Counted from the first letter of the stretch, positions 37,674 through 45,775 are shown. The stretch is 64,000 nucleotides of DNA from Streptococcus sp. 1643 (GCF_006228325.1 NZ_CP040231.1:631001-695000); one strand, 5' to 3'. The notes: generated from the letters alone by a model not told the origin. Numbers and translations are program-made.

Positions 37674-37940
37674 ATGGATTTAGATATTATTCGGCAAGAA
37701 ATTGATCAAATCGACGACCAAATCGTTAAGCTCCTAGAAGAACGGATGCACTTAGTTGAAGGGGTTGTCGCTTATAAGAAAGCATCTGGTAAGCCAATCT
37801 TAGATACCAAGCGAGAAGAAATCATTTTTGAAAAAGTCAGAAATCGAGTAGAAGATAAGCGCTATCAGGAGACCATTGTTGCGACTTTTTCAGATATTCT
37901 CAAACGTTCGCGTGATTATCAGGATCAAAACATTAAATGA
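37674..37940 (+). CDS. Chorismate mutase (AroQ class, monofunctional)
   Basis: The 88-residue helical protein begins with the AroQ pattern DIIRQEIDQIDDQIVKLLEER and has KPILDTKRE in the second half. It converts chorismate to prephenate in phenylalanine and tyrosine synthesis. The stop overlaps crcB by 4 bases, an odd functional pairing also seen in pneumococcus (recollection). Confidence 0.9.
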   Translation: MDLDIIRQEIDQIDDQIVKLLEERMHLVEGVVAYKKASGKPILDTKREEIIFEKVRNRVEDKRYQETIVATFSDILKRSRDYQDQNIK

Positions 37941-38311
37941 AAAAAGAACAATTTTATCCGCTAGGGATTTTTCTAGCTGCAATGGTGGGAGGCCTTGTCC
38001 GCTATCTCATTTCCACTTGGTTACCAGCTAGCCCAGACTTTCCTTGGGGAACCCTTCTCGTCAATTATCTGGGAATATTCTGCCTGATCTATCTGGTAAA
38101 AGGCTATCTGGCCCATAAGGGAACTAGTAAAGGCTTGGTTTTGGCGCTGGGGACAGGATTTTGTGGTGGCCTGACAACCTTTTCTAGCCTAATGCTTGAT
38201 GCAGTAAAACTGCTTGATACCGGGCGTTATCTTAGCTTAGGCATCTACTTATTTTTGAGCATTGGTGGAGGTCTACTCTTGGCTTATGTTCTAGGGAGGA
38301 AGAAATGGTAA
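37937..38311 (+). CDS. crcB: Fluoride channel subunit CrcB/Fluc 1
   Basis: The 124-residue protein has four membrane helices and the Fluc signature GTGFCGGLTTFSS near residues 70-82. Fluc channels are dual-topology dimers that expel fluoride. The adjacent second crcB suggests a heterodimer with opposite topologies. No fluoride riboswitch is visible upstream. Confidence 0.92.
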   Translation: MKKEQFYPLGIFLAAMVGGLVRYLISTWLPASPDFPWGTLLVNYLGIFCLIYLVKGYLAHKGTSKGLVLALGTGFCGGLTTFSSLMLDAVKLLDTGRYLSLGIYLFLSIGGGLLLAYVLGRKKW

Positions 38312-38634
38312 TCGTTTATCTTGCAATCGCCTGCGGGCTTGGAGCCCTGGTGCGTTATTTCTTTTCCCGCTATAATCAAGCTTCTAAATTGCCATTGGGA
38401 ACTCTCATAGCCAATCTTCTAGGATGTTTTTTGATCGGCCTACTCTACAATCATGTGGAATCCAAGGAAATCTATGCCATCCTAGCGACAGGTTTTTGTG
38501 GAGGGTTGACGACCTTTTCAACCTTGAATGACGAGCTGCAAAGACTGTTAAGTGACAAGAAGTTATTTTATAGCTATTTCCTCTTAACTTACATAGGCGG
38601 GTTTCTAGCGATTTTTTTAGGAATTCTGCTATAA
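38305..38634 (+). CDS. crcB: Fluoride channel subunit CrcB/Fluc 2
   Basis: The 109-residue paralog overlaps the first crcB by 7 bases. It has four helices and ATGFCGGLTTFST near residues 62-74. Paired genes of this kind make obligate heterodimeric Fluc channels. Confidence 0.92.
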   Translation: MVIVYLAIACGLGALVRYFFSRYNQASKLPLGTLIANLLGCFLIGLLYNHVESKEIYAILATGFCGGLTTFSTLNDELQRLLSDKKLFYSYFLLTYIGGFLAIFLGILL

Positions 38635-38662
38635 ATTTCTTTACTTTTAGGTGGAAATTTGG

Positions 38663-38727
38663 TAAACTGTATCTTGTGTGTAATGGACGCACAAAAATAC
38701 AGTTTATCCGCTGAGGAAGGTTCCTCA
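38663..38727 (+). promoter_or_regulatory. Ribosomal protein L19 leader
   Basis: A long interrupted hairpin TAAACTGTAT...ATACAGTTTA with inner TTGTGTGT/ACGCACAA (38663-38706) is followed by a second hairpin TGAGGAA-GG-TTCCTCA (38712-38727). The position 26 bases before rplS and the two-hairpin form match the L19_leader class of Bacilli, thought to mediate feedback by L19. Confidence 0.75.
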
Positions 38728-38752
38728 AGATTGACAAAGATAGGAGAATAAA

Positions 38753-39100
38753 ATGAATCCATTAATCCAAAGCTTGACTGAAGGTCAACTTCGTACAGAT
38801 ATCCCATCATTCCGTCCTGGTGACACTGTTCGTGTACACGCGAAAGTTGTCGAAGGAAACCGTGAACGTATCCAGATTTTTGAAGGTGTTGTTATCGCAC
38901 GTAAAGGTGCTGGCATCTCAGAAAACTACACAGTTCGTAAAATCTCTAACGGTGTAGGTGTTGAGCGTATCTTCCCAATCCACACTCCACGTGTTGAAAA
39001 GATCGAAGTTGTTCGTTACGGTAAAGTACGTCGTGCGAAATTGTACTACTTGCGTGCTCTTCAAGGTAAAGCAGCTCGTATCAAAGAAATCCGTCGTTAA
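38753..39100 (+). CDS. rplS: 50S ribosomal protein bL19
   Basis: The 115-residue L19 lies at the 30S-50S interface. It has the family segments [21 protein letters not shown] and [13 protein letters not shown]. The RBS TAGGAG precedes the ATG. A terminator follows directly. Confidence 0.97.
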
Positions 39101-39107
39101 TTCGACT

Positions 39108-39136
39108 AAAAACTCTGCTCATCCAGCAGAGTTTTT
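39108..39136 (+). terminator. rplS terminator
   Basis: ACTCTGCT and AGCAGAGT pair with a 5-base loop, followed by TTTTC; it ends 5 bases before tRNA-Arg. Confidence 0.85.
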
Positions 39137-39141
39137 CTCTA

Positions 39142-39213
39142 GCTCCCTTAGTTCAATGGATATAACAACTCCCTCCTAAGGAGTAGTTGCAGGTTCGATT
39201 CCTGCAGGGGGCA
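39142..39213 (+). tRNA. tRNA-Arg (anticodon CCT)
   Basis: The 72-nt tRNA has acceptor stem GCTCCCT/AGGGGGC (one G-U pair) and discriminator A. The anticodon loop CTCCTAA gives CCT, and the T-arm is GGTTCGATTCC. Its 3' end served as the integration site of a phage-like element: bases 39203-39217 are repeated at 40101-40115. Confidence 0.95.
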
Positions 39214-39227
39214 GTAAACTATTGATT

Positions 39228-39489
39228 TTACTGGGTATTTGAGGTGTTTCGCCCCAAATTCGCCCCTAAATTTGCGAATATCTCTCTTACTTCCGAATTA
39301 CTTGCCTTTTCTAGTTCTTTTAATTGATGAGCGTAGACTTCGATGGTGACGTTCATATTCTCATGACCAAGGATTTTTGAAATAGATAGTAATTCAATAC
39401 GCTTTGCAATCAAAAAAGAAGCATAAGTATGTCTAAGCGAATGAGCATGGACATTTCTACCAACAATTCTTCTCAATGTCTTATTGACT
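39228..39489 (-). pseudogene. Truncated tyrosine integrase (C-terminal fragment)
   Basis: About 85 codons remain, running leftward to a stop 10 bases from attL. The fragment retains HSLRHTYAS with the catalytic His and Arg, LGHENM, and the nucleophile Tyr in VEVYAH-like context (EVYAHQ). The N-terminal DNA-binding domain and the first catalytic arginine are missing. Upstream the frame closes at the junction near 39489. It cannot be active. Confidence 0.88.
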
Positions 39490-39628
39490 GCTATCTAAGC
39501 AATTTATCAAGTCTGGTGATGGCTGGTACTACCTGAAGGCAAAGGGTGAACTTCATACAGAACTAGCTTTCAAAACCGAACCAGATGGTCTGGTGACCGT
39601 CGTTGACAAACCAAAAGAAGAAAAATAA
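39488..39628 (+). pseudogene. C-terminal fragment of a phage lysin or choline/glucan-binding protein
   Basis: The open frame starts at a stop-bounded junction (TGA at 39485-39487) without a start codon. It encodes about 46 residues: a GDGWYYLKAKGEL repeat unit followed by FKTEPDGLVTVVDK. This closely resembles the final repeats of choline-binding lysins and related streptococcal surface proteins. It fits the lysis end of a prophage fused to the integrase remnant by deletion. The exact parent is unknown. Confidence 0.65.
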
Positions 39629-39660
39629 AAAAACAGAAAGACTTTCAAATTAGATTACAC

Positions 39661-39692
39661 AAACCGCAAGCAATAGCTTGCGGTTTTTTTGT
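39661..39692 (+). terminator. Terminator behind the lysin fragment
   Basis: AAACCGCAAGC, loop AATA, GCTTGCGGTTTTTTT. Confidence 0.88.
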
Positions 39693-39719
39693 TTGCAATA
39701 ATAAAAGCAGTGACCGAAA

Positions 39720-39899
39720 TCAATGCTTATCAGCTGTAGCAAATTCATAGAGCTTTTCTGCCGTTAGAAGCGCCATTTTATCCATGCTTGTTTTTCCTTT
39801 TCTAAGATCAGAAACAGTAGTCCATGGAACTCCAGCACCTTGTGAAATAGTAGAAGTAGATATAGAACTGTCTAATAATTCTTGAATAACTTTTCTCAT
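39720..39899 (-). CDS. Small HTH DNA-binding protein of the element remnant
   Basis: The 59-residue protein is shorter than most annotation cut-offs. GAGG lies 8 bases before the ATG at 39899. ISQGAGVPWTTVSDLRKGKT has the spacing of a helix-turn-helix like those of small phage or XRE-like regulators. It is the only apparently intact gene left between the att repeats. Confidence 0.7.
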   Translation of the reverse strand: MRKVIQELLDSSISTSTISQGAGVPWTTVSDLRKGKTSMDKMALLTAEKLYEFATADKH

Positions 39900-39930
39900 A
39901 TTCTTTACCTCAATTTTTTATCTTAATCAT

Positions 39931-39958
39931 ATTATATAACGGAGAACCGAGGTGTCAA
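39931..39958 (-). promoter_or_regulatory. Promoter of the small HTH gene
   Basis: On the minus strand a consensus TTGACA (39958-39953) and TATAAT (39936-39931) have a 16-base spacer, about 30 bases before the ATG. Confidence 0.8.
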
Positions 39959-40124
39959 GTGTTTTAATAAATTATTTCAAAATATTTTCACCCTAAACCT
40001 GCCCCAAAAAACTTATTATTTTATATTTTTCAATCGTTTTTTTTTTTATAAAAATCATAAATGACAACAAATCAGAAAGATTGATATATATTATTATGTT
40101 TGCAGGGGGCAGTAATTCAATCAA

Positions 40125-40151
40125 AAAGCACTGAATGATCAGTGTTTTTTG
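40125..40151 (+). terminator. Terminator after attR
   Basis: CACTGA, loop ATGA, TCAGTG and a T-run. It is probably the original terminator of the tRNA-Arg, displaced by the insertion. Confidence 0.75.
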
Positions 40152-40189
40152 TCTTAAAATAGAAACCATTTCAGATGAAAATGGAGGTG

Positions 40190-40198
40190 TGGTATAAT
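40190..40198 (+). promoter_or_regulatory. Extended -10 promoter of the immunity-like gene array
   Basis: TGGTATAAT lies 110 bases before the Imm74-like gene. No clear -35 is seen, as is common for extended -10 promoters here. Confidence 0.55.
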
Positions 40199-40307
40199 AG
40201 GAGAAAGTATAAGTGCTTATTTGAAGGGGAATTTCTCTCCTTATTATGAGTATTAGGATTTAGTTTTCTGAGAAAAATAATGATGTTTGAGCAAAGAAGG
40301 AAATGGA

Positions 40308-40541
40308 ATGAAAATTTCTGGGACAAGTGGTAACGTTACTTTTGACTATGAAAATGGCTATGTTCTAAAAGCAGAGGGAGAGTTGTTGACTGTTGGTAGC
40401 TTTATTGTATATAGGTCAAGCATACAGAATTGGGAGTCACCTTACAATCACATTCCTATCACACAGAACGAGATAGATAAACTTGTCGAGGAAGTGAACT
40501 CCATGATGGCGGAGCAAACAATCCAGATCGAATTTATCTGA
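40308..40541 (+). CDS. Imm74-like immunity protein
   Basis: The 77-residue cytosolic protein matches the Imm74 pattern as I know it: ISGTSGNVTF at the N-terminus, SSIQNWESPY in the middle and IPITQNEIDKL after it. Imm74 proteins neutralise polymorphic toxins delivered by contact-dependent or type VII systems. The start is ATG 40308, 7 bases after AAGAAGG; the TTG at 40287 lacks an RBS. No cognate toxin is next to it. Confidence 0.72.
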   Translation: MKISGTSGNVTFDYENGYVLKAEGELLTVGSFIVYRSSIQNWESPYNHIPITQNEIDKLVEEVNSMMAEQTIQIEFI

Positions 40542-40561
40542 GTTAGAGTAGGAGAAGGATG

Positions 40562-41116
40562 ATGAAAATCGATTACAGTGAACGGATAGTCATATGGGAT
40601 TGGAATGGTTGTGTAATAAAGATAGAACTACCAGATATCATTCATGCGGAATATAATAAAGATGAGAACATGGTGATGGTTTATAGTGGGGAAAATCTTA
40701 TTAACAAAATCGTTTTCTACTATAGTTTAGAAGGAAAACTATTAGGGCGACAAAATGTAGAGGAAGGGAGACTAGATTGGAATCATAATGGGAAGCATCA
40801 GGTTATTTTTCAACATTTACATCATCTTCGATTTAGTCCTAAATATCAGCGTATCTTCAGTATATTTCGCTCATTCAGCGATTTTGACCTTCCATCAGAA
40901 CTAGAGGTTTATAATTTAGAAGGTGATAAAATCGACCAAATTGAATCTCCTGCAGGGTTTACTATGCTATATATTTCTGAGATAAGTAAAGAAAAACTGA
41001 GAATTGTATGTGAAGCTCTTAATGAAGATTGTTTTGATAAATTTGGTCGAAGTGATTTCTATTTTAATGTGGATTTAGAAACTAGAAAATGGATAAAAGA
41101 TGGCGTAGCCTATTGA
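40562..41116 (+). CDS. Hypothetical cytosolic protein of the immunity-like array
   Basis: The 184-residue protein has no signal or membrane helix and is rich in aromatic residues and predicted beta strands (WDWNG near the start, then repeated short hydrophobic strands). I do not recognise the family. AGGAG lies 7 bases before ATG 40562; an ATG one codon earlier is also possible. It follows the Imm74-like gene by 20 bases, so the two are likely co-transcribed. Confidence 0.65.
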   Translation: MKIDYSERIVIWDWNGCVIKIELPDIIHAEYNKDENMVMVYSGENLINKIVFYYSLEGKLLGRQNVEEGRLDWNHNGKHQVIFQHLHHLRFSPKYQRIFSIFRSFSDFDLPSELEVYNLEGDKIDQIESPAGFTMLYISEISKEKLRIVCEALNEDCFDKFGRSDFYFNVDLETRKWIKDGVAY

Positions 41117-41185
41117 GGAAGAGAAAAATAATCCTGATTTTATGATATTCTGGTTGAGAGAATAACTTGCACTAGGAGAATACAA

Positions 41186-41608
41186 ATGAAACCAACAAAA
41201 CTACAATGGGAAGATGTTATCCAGTTCGAAGAAGTAAAAGGTTACGGTCAGCATATCTGGAAAGATGAGGACAAGTATTATTTAGTTTTAGAAGAGGGAA
41301 CCGTAGTTTCTTGGTTAGTTGTCTATGAATTACCACAAGAATTATTTACCTTACTAGAGAGTGGAGAACGGACGCTACTTGAAATATCTTGGAAGGTTCA
41401 AAACGATTGTTGGCCACCAACGGAAGAAGAAAAGAACGAAATTAGAAAAGATAGAGCTAGAAAAAAGCCAATTGTACTGATTTCCAACCGTAAAAATCAG
41501 TTGCTTTTTAGTAATAAAGAACTTGAAATACTTATTCCCCAAGCTGAAGAACAATGGATAGAATCAATGGGCAAACTTCCAGATGATTATGTATCGCTAC
41601 TCAAGTAA
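41186..41608 (+). CDS. Hypothetical immunity-like protein with the shared short repeat domain
   Basis: The 140-residue acidic protein contains one copy (about residues 30-75) of a domain also found in the two genes at 42337 and 42850. It consists of DKYY, a beta segment, ELPQELFTLLESGE and a Trp-Pro pair in NDCWPP. The second half holds short strands ending in a helical EEQWIESMGK. It has no signal peptide. The family is not known to me; an immunity role is inferred from the neighbours. Confidence 0.6.
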   Translation: MKPTKLQWEDVIQFEEVKGYGQHIWKDEDKYYLVLEEGTVVSWLVVYELPQELFTLLESGERTLLEISWKVQNDCWPPTEEEKNEIRKDRARKKPIVLISNRKNQLLFSNKELEILIPQAEEQWIESMGKLPDDYVSLLK

Positions 41609-41717
41609 AAGAGATATATAATGAAACTGAATTCCAGATATTAGAGAGCTCTAATCCAGTTCACTGAAGCTATGAAAAAGCTTATATCATTTGATTATGG
41701 TTAGAAAGGGAGTGGAA

Positions 41718-42281
41718 ATGATAGAAAAGAATAAACATTATACTGGACTAGTTCATCTAGGAGAGTTTAAGAACAAATTAGTTTACTATGACTTAAAGAC
41801 AAAGAAATTGTTTTTTTCGATTCCAGAAAGATCTTCTAAGAGTCAACAGTACGTTATTTTGTCTCTGGTATTGCTCGTTCTTCCTTTTATCAGATTTCTG
41901 AATGGATTGACAATCTTTAGTATAGCTGAGCACAAGTATCTTTATTTGATTTTATTCTCTTGTCTTTCCTTACTTTTCGGGAAATTGTTAGATGTCTATT
42001 TTAAGAAAGATTTGGATTTGTATCCTGCTTTGTTTACAGATTTGGAGTTCTTAGAATTCCTAGAGATAGTAAAGAAAAGTGGAGCTGTTGTTTCTTCCGT
42101 AATTCGTGGTAGCTTTATTAGTTTGTTAGTATCTTTAGTCGTCTTCCTGTTATATCCTAGTTTTTTGCCATTATTTTTCCACTCGATGCTTTTGTTTATT
42201 CTCTATTTGTGTTTAGCAAATAATTTGCACAAGCGAAAGAAGGTCATGGAGAGTTTGATAAGAAATGTGCGCACCAACTAG
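41718..42281 (+). CDS. Hypothetical membrane protein
   Basis: The 187-residue protein has a soluble N-terminus (1-40), two membrane helices at about 45-65 and 75-95, an acidic connector rich in Leu/Glu, and a long hydrophobic region (about 125-175) that probably makes two more helices. It may be a membrane immunity protein. AGGGAG is 5 bases before ATG 41718; the earlier in-frame ATG at 41691 has no RBS. Confidence 0.6.
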   Translation: MIEKNKHYTGLVHLGEFKNKLVYYDLKTKKLFFSIPERSSKSQQYVILSLVLLVLPFIRFLNGLTIFSIAEHKYLYLILFSCLSLLFGKLLDVYFKKDLDLYPALFTDLEFLEFLEIVKKSGAVVSSVIRGSFISLLVSLVVFLLYPSFLPLFFHSMLLFILYLCLANNLHKRKKVMESLIRNVRTN

Positions 42282-42336
42282 ATCTTTTTGTTTTTGCCTA
42301 TGATAAAGAAGAATAAAAAAAGGAAAGTTGATTTAT

Positions 42337-42765
42337 ATGACAACAGAAATGCTGCAATACAAAAATTGTACGGTATTAAAAAACAATAATGATTATGAGA
42401 TTCTGTGGAGTAGAGGGAAAGAAGTGCTTAACTTTTCCATTAACCAGGAATTAGCAGAACGTGTTTCAAAATCAGACAAAGATTCTTTAGAAGTAATGTT
42501 TTATTGTGAACATCATCGTTGGCCAAAGGCAGATGAGTTAGAAGACTATAATCAAGCGGATACGATTGTACATAGAGGCAATGGATTTATTGTATATGAG
42601 ACAGACGGCTATTACGAAATTAGCTTTTTTAAAGAAGTTGGAGGAGCTATGGGCCAAGAAGTATGCTACCCCATTACTAAGGAACTAATGGATAAAGCAT
42701 TAGAATCTTCTAGGGGAGCATACGAAGTCATGGTTTATGCTGAAACAGGGCACTGGCCTTTATAG
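42337..42765 (+). CDS. Hypothetical immunity-like protein with two copies of the shared repeat domain
   Basis: The 142-residue protein is an internal duplication. Residues about 15-65 run NDYEIL to HHRWP, and 90-142 run GYYEIS to TGHWP. Each copy has a Tyr-rich first strand, a helix with a (I/T)xEL-like start, a Ser/Asp turn, EVMxY and a closing Trp-Pro. It ends right at the second Trp-Pro. ATG 42337 follows AGGAAAG; the TTG at 42328 is too close. No signal peptide. Confidence 0.62.
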   Translation: MTTEMLQYKNCTVLKNNNDYEILWSRGKEVLNFSINQELAERVSKSDKDSLEVMFYCEHHRWPKADELEDYNQADTIVHRGNGFIVYETDGYYEISFFKEVGGAMGQEVCYPITKELMDKALESSRGAYEVMVYAETGHWPL

Positions 42766-42849
42766 TAAAGTGGATGACATCATAAGAACAGCCCAAAAAT
42801 AGGGAATAACTAATCAGTAGACATTTGGTAGATGGAAAAGGAGATGAGA

Positions 42850-44229
42850 ATGAAAACAATTTATTTAAGCAAAAAAGATATGTTGGAAATCTGTCAAGAT
42901 GGTGACAAGTATTTCTTGCGTTATCCAACTTTTAATATTACCTGCCCAGAAGTGATTAGAGAAATTCCCAAAGAAGCTGCAGATAGTTATATGTCGGGAG
43001 AACATACTGGTAAAGAGTTGATGACTTATGCGCAATATGGTTTTTGGAAATCTAAAAAACAATATACACAAGATGAATCCGATAAGCTCTTCATCGAAGA
43101 TCATCCTTCCTTTATTTTGAAAAATCCTGAAAATAGTCGTTGTCTTTTCACAGCAGAGGAATTTACCCAAATTGTCACCAAAGCCATTGTTTCAGAACTG
43201 GAACCTAGCGAACTTGATGCAATTGGTATAGTTGATAGTTATTTAGAGCTTCTTCTGGTGGATCCAGTCGGCTGGGAGGAAGAGATAGAAGCAGTCCATC
43301 TGGAAATTCTGCAAGAAAAAATGAATAATTACATTCACTTCCTCGAAAGCAAGCAGTATGTGGAGCGATATGGTGATAAGTTTGACAAAAAAGTCATCTA
43401 TATCACATTCCAGTACTCCCCATCTGATAACGGATTGGCCTTTCTCGCTACGGTTCAGAAGACATTGCAAAATACAGATATGAGCTTGAAGGTAGAATTT
43501 CCTGATGATGAAACTTTGCCAGAGAAGAAGAGCTCATTAGCAGATGTAAGTCATCCCAAACAAGAACAAGAAAAGGTATTTCAAGAGCGATATCTCCAGA
43601 TTAAAAAAGAATATAAAATTCGCTTAGGATTAGTGATATTTCTATTTACTATATTTGCAATACTAAGCATAGTACTCATTTTTAACCTTTCTAGATTTAT
43701 CCCACTTGCAGCAACAGCTATGGGAACAGTTGTGCCTTTTAATCATTTTCTGCTAGTTCCGCTATGGGAACAAAAAAAAGAGATAGAAAAAGAACATCCT
43801 GAATGGAGAGAGCTTAGCACCAGTGGTATCAGAATTCCCTCATCAGAATCCAGTAAAAGAACTTTAGCAGCTATTGGAACTATTTTGGCCTTATTCTTCT
43901 CTTTTGCGATGCTCTACAGACCGGTTAAAGTGAATAAGCCAATACCTAGTATTGAAGAAATCAATAAGATACCAAAATTGGACCGCAAAACACCTAAAAC
44001 ACCAAGCTCTTCTAGTTCTGAAAGAGCTAACTCTTCAGATTCTGGTGCATCGTCTTCTACTGAAGAGAGCACGAAGGAAGAAAGTTCAGGAACGGAATCT
44101 TCAAAAGATGAGACACATAACTATGATTTCCATCTTCCCGGAGTTGATGATGAGGAATTGCGTAGAGTCATTGATAGATCCAAAAAAGATTTTAGAGAGA
44201 ACCATGCTAAAGAACAGACTACAGAATAG
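42850..44229 (+). CDS. Multidomain protein: repeat domain, DUF6572-like domain, two TM helices, Ser-rich tail
   Basis: The 459-residue protein is a chain of modules. It opens with one copy of the shared domain (about 10-65, DKYF to YGFWK). A DUF6572-like domain follows at about 115-225 (IGIVDSYLELLLVD...YITFQYSPSDNG). There are two membrane helices near 255-305 and 340-365, and a Ser/Glu/Lys-rich tail. Bases 43338-43499 match 47018-47179 in a later gene at about 88 percent. AAGGAG precedes ATG 42850; two earlier ATGs overlap the RBS. It may be a membrane-tethered immunity or sensor protein (inference). Confidence 0.62.
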   Translation: MKTIYLSKKDMLEICQDGDKYFLRYPTFNITCPEVIREIPKEAADSYMSGEHTGKELMTYAQYGFWKSKKQYTQDESDKLFIEDHPSFILKNPENSRCLFTAEEFTQIVTKAIVSELEPSELDAIGIVDSYLELLLVDPVGWEEEIEAVHLEILQEKMNNYIHFLESKQYVERYGDKFDKKVIYITFQYSPSDNGLAFLATVQKTLQNTDMSLKVEFPDDETLPEKKSSLADVSHPKQEQEKVFQERYLQIKKEYKIRLGLVIFLFTIFAILSIVLIFNLSRFIPLAATAMGTVVPFNHFLLVPLWEQKKEIEKEHPEWRELSTSGIRIPSSESSKRTLAAIGTILALFFSFAMLYRPVKVNKPIPSIEEINKIPKLDRKTPKTPSSSSSERANSSDSGASSSTEESTKEESSGTESSKDETHNYDFHLPGVDDEELRRVIDRSKKDFRENHAKEQTTE

Positions 44230-44261
44230 ATAGATATAAAAGTAGAATTACTAGCTTAATT

Positions 44262-44288
44262 GAGGGAGCGAAAACCGCTCTCTTTTTG
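44262..44288 (+). terminator. Terminator after the multidomain gene
   Basis: GGGAGCG and CGCTCTC pair with loop AAAAC, followed by TTTTTG. It overlaps the start of the next promoter, TGGTATAAT at 44289-44297. Confidence 0.75.
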
Positions 44289-44317
44289 TGGTATAATGGA
44301 ATACGTGGAGGGATAGT

Positions 44318-44785
44318 ATACGTAAAGAATTTCTAGTTTACCAAAACAAAGTATATTCTAATTTTGTGAATTATATAAATGACTATATCCTTCTTTCAGA
44401 AGATCCGGCAATGTTGAAAGAAGGCTATTTCCCCTATAGTTCCTATGTAGATGGTGAAGAAGAAGGTCTATACGGGAAGCTTGTGCCTTATAGTGAGGTT
44501 AGTCAGAGGTATTCGGTTTATGATCGTGTCCTATATAAAGGTCAGGAATTTACAATGGCTGGTCACAAGCGTGGAGATGATGATTTTACAGCACCTGATT
44601 CTTATGTGCGAATATTGGTTTCTGATAAAGAATTTTTAAATGAAAACAATATAGCAGATGGTGCGGAATTGATGGATGATAAGTACGGTCTTATCACGTA
44701 TGCATCAGGAAAAATCCCTGTCAGCGAAGTAACGATTCTACGTCGTAGAAAGGATTTGCCAGTAGATCGAAGGAAGAAAAAATGA
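44318..44785 (+). CDS. Hypothetical protein with an apparent ATA start codon
   Basis: The 155-residue protein has no signal peptide and is rich in acidic and aromatic residues, ending in a very basic RRRKDLPVDRRKKK tail. GGAGGG (44307-44312) stands 5 bases before an in-frame ATA at 44318 that would read MRKEFLVYQNKVY. The first standard codon in frame is a GTG at 44366 without any RBS. Either ATA is used, as in rare cases like infC, or an ATG was lost. It overlaps the DUF4299-like gene by 4 bases. The family is unknown to me. Confidence 0.6.
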   Translation: MRKEFLVYQNKVYSNFVNYINDYILLSEDPAMLKEGYFPYSSYVDGEEEGLYGKLVPYSEVSQRYSVYDRVLYKGQEFTMAGHKRGDDDFTAPDSYVRILVSDKEFLNENNIADGAELMDDKYGLITYASGKIPVSEVTILRRRKDLPVDRRKKK

Positions 44786-45666
44786 AAACAGTTAATTTTA
44801 CAATAAAAAGCAACCAATCACTAAGAATTGGTGAGGTGCTTCAAGCAGAACTCTTTGAATGTTACAGCGTTTCCGCTAAGGATGCAGGATTAAAGCCATC
44901 TGCAGACTCTCTTATTTCGGATTTCCATTCTGTTCAGTTTGGGGTCAAAGAGAAGTCTAGTTTAGGGTTCCGTCTATCTTTTGATGGTCAAGCTTATCAG
45001 GTATCTGTTCCAGATTTGGCGACAGCTTCTGACTGGACTGGGGCCTTGATGTTCTTGAAAACCTTGCTCATTCTCTTAGATGTAACTGTATGTGAACATG
45101 ATGGTGTGGCGTATGATAAAGATTCTATTCTAGAATTTCATTTCACAGATATTTTCTTATCAGCTCTTTCAGAATTGACTAAGGAAGTAAAAGTCCATCC
45201 CATCGTGGAAATTATGGGAGTGAAACGTCCTATTTACATCAATGAACTCTACCTAGGGCAGATAATCCATGTGCCGGACGAGCAACTCTTAAATAGTTAT
45301 GACCAGCGTTTGCGCTTTACCCAACAGCTAAATGCTTATTACTCTGAGCAGCAAGTTTTTAAAGTAGAGCAAAATGGAGAGGACATCATTATCCCTATCA
45401 ATTATCTAAATAGTGAAGGACGAACAATCTTACCGGCTCAACCAGAGCTAGAACCTCAATATTTACAAGAGTATCGAGGAAGTAAGGTTGCAGTTGCACG
45501 ACTATTTATCATGACAGCCGATGGGGAAAAACTAGCCGAGGTTCCTTATCGACAGTTCTTAGAGTCGTTGACTGAGGGCATCTATATGCTAGATGCCAAG
45601 TATGTTCTTGTGGACCCGATTTCTCCTGAAACTCTGCAAGCTGTCTTGAAAAAGGGAGGATTTTAA
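44782..45666 (+). CDS. DUF4299 family protein
   Basis: The 294-residue protein resembles the streptococcal DUF4299 family: an N-terminal beta domain beginning with VNFTIKSNQSL, FKTLL-like hydrophobic helix near 100, and a C-terminal part with YINELYLGQ and QFLESLTEGIYMLDAKYVL. It is cytosolic with no signal. DUF4299 genes tend to sit in accessory clusters with small hypotheticals. The function is unknown. Start ATG overlaps the upstream stop, so translation is coupled. Confidence 0.7.
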   Translation: MKTVNFTIKSNQSLRIGEVLQAELFECYSVSAKDAGLKPSADSLISDFHSVQFGVKEKSSLGFRLSFDGQAYQVSVPDLATASDWTGALMFLKTLLILLDVTVCEHDGVAYDKDSILEFHFTDIFLSALSELTKEVKVHPIVEIMGVKRPIYINELYLGQIIHVPDEQLLNSYDQRLRFTQQLNAYYSEQQVFKVEQNGEDIIIPINYLNSEGRTILPAQPELEPQYLQEYRGSKVAVARLFIMTADGEKLAEVPYRQFLESLTEGIYMLDAKYVLVDPISPETLQAVLKKGGF

Positions 45667-45775
45667 GAAAAATTCCTGTTCAGTTAACGTTTTCAGATGT
45701 TAGAAAATAATGAAGAAGATAGTGTAAAGATAATCATCTGAAAAGTCTCTCAGATGGTTTTAAGTTTTTCGCATG

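Larger units (their letters stand above)
39203..40115. mobile_element. Scar of a prophage or integrative element at tRNA-Arg
   Basis: A 15-bp direct repeat TGCAGGGGGCAGTAA marks attL (39203-39217, tRNA 3' end) and attR (40101-40115). Between them lie an integrase C-terminus next to attL, a lysin-like C-terminus, a terminator and a small HTH gene. Integrase at one end and lysin toward the other is the normal prophage order, so nearly the whole element has been deleted internally. The part at 39900-40100 is AT-rich and non-coding. Confidence 0.82.

Noticed and set aside
39131..40150. CRISPR array or other short repeat series near the element scar
   Set aside because: Only the two att copies and isolated hairpins are repeated; no regular repeat-spacer pattern is present here or elsewhere in the window.
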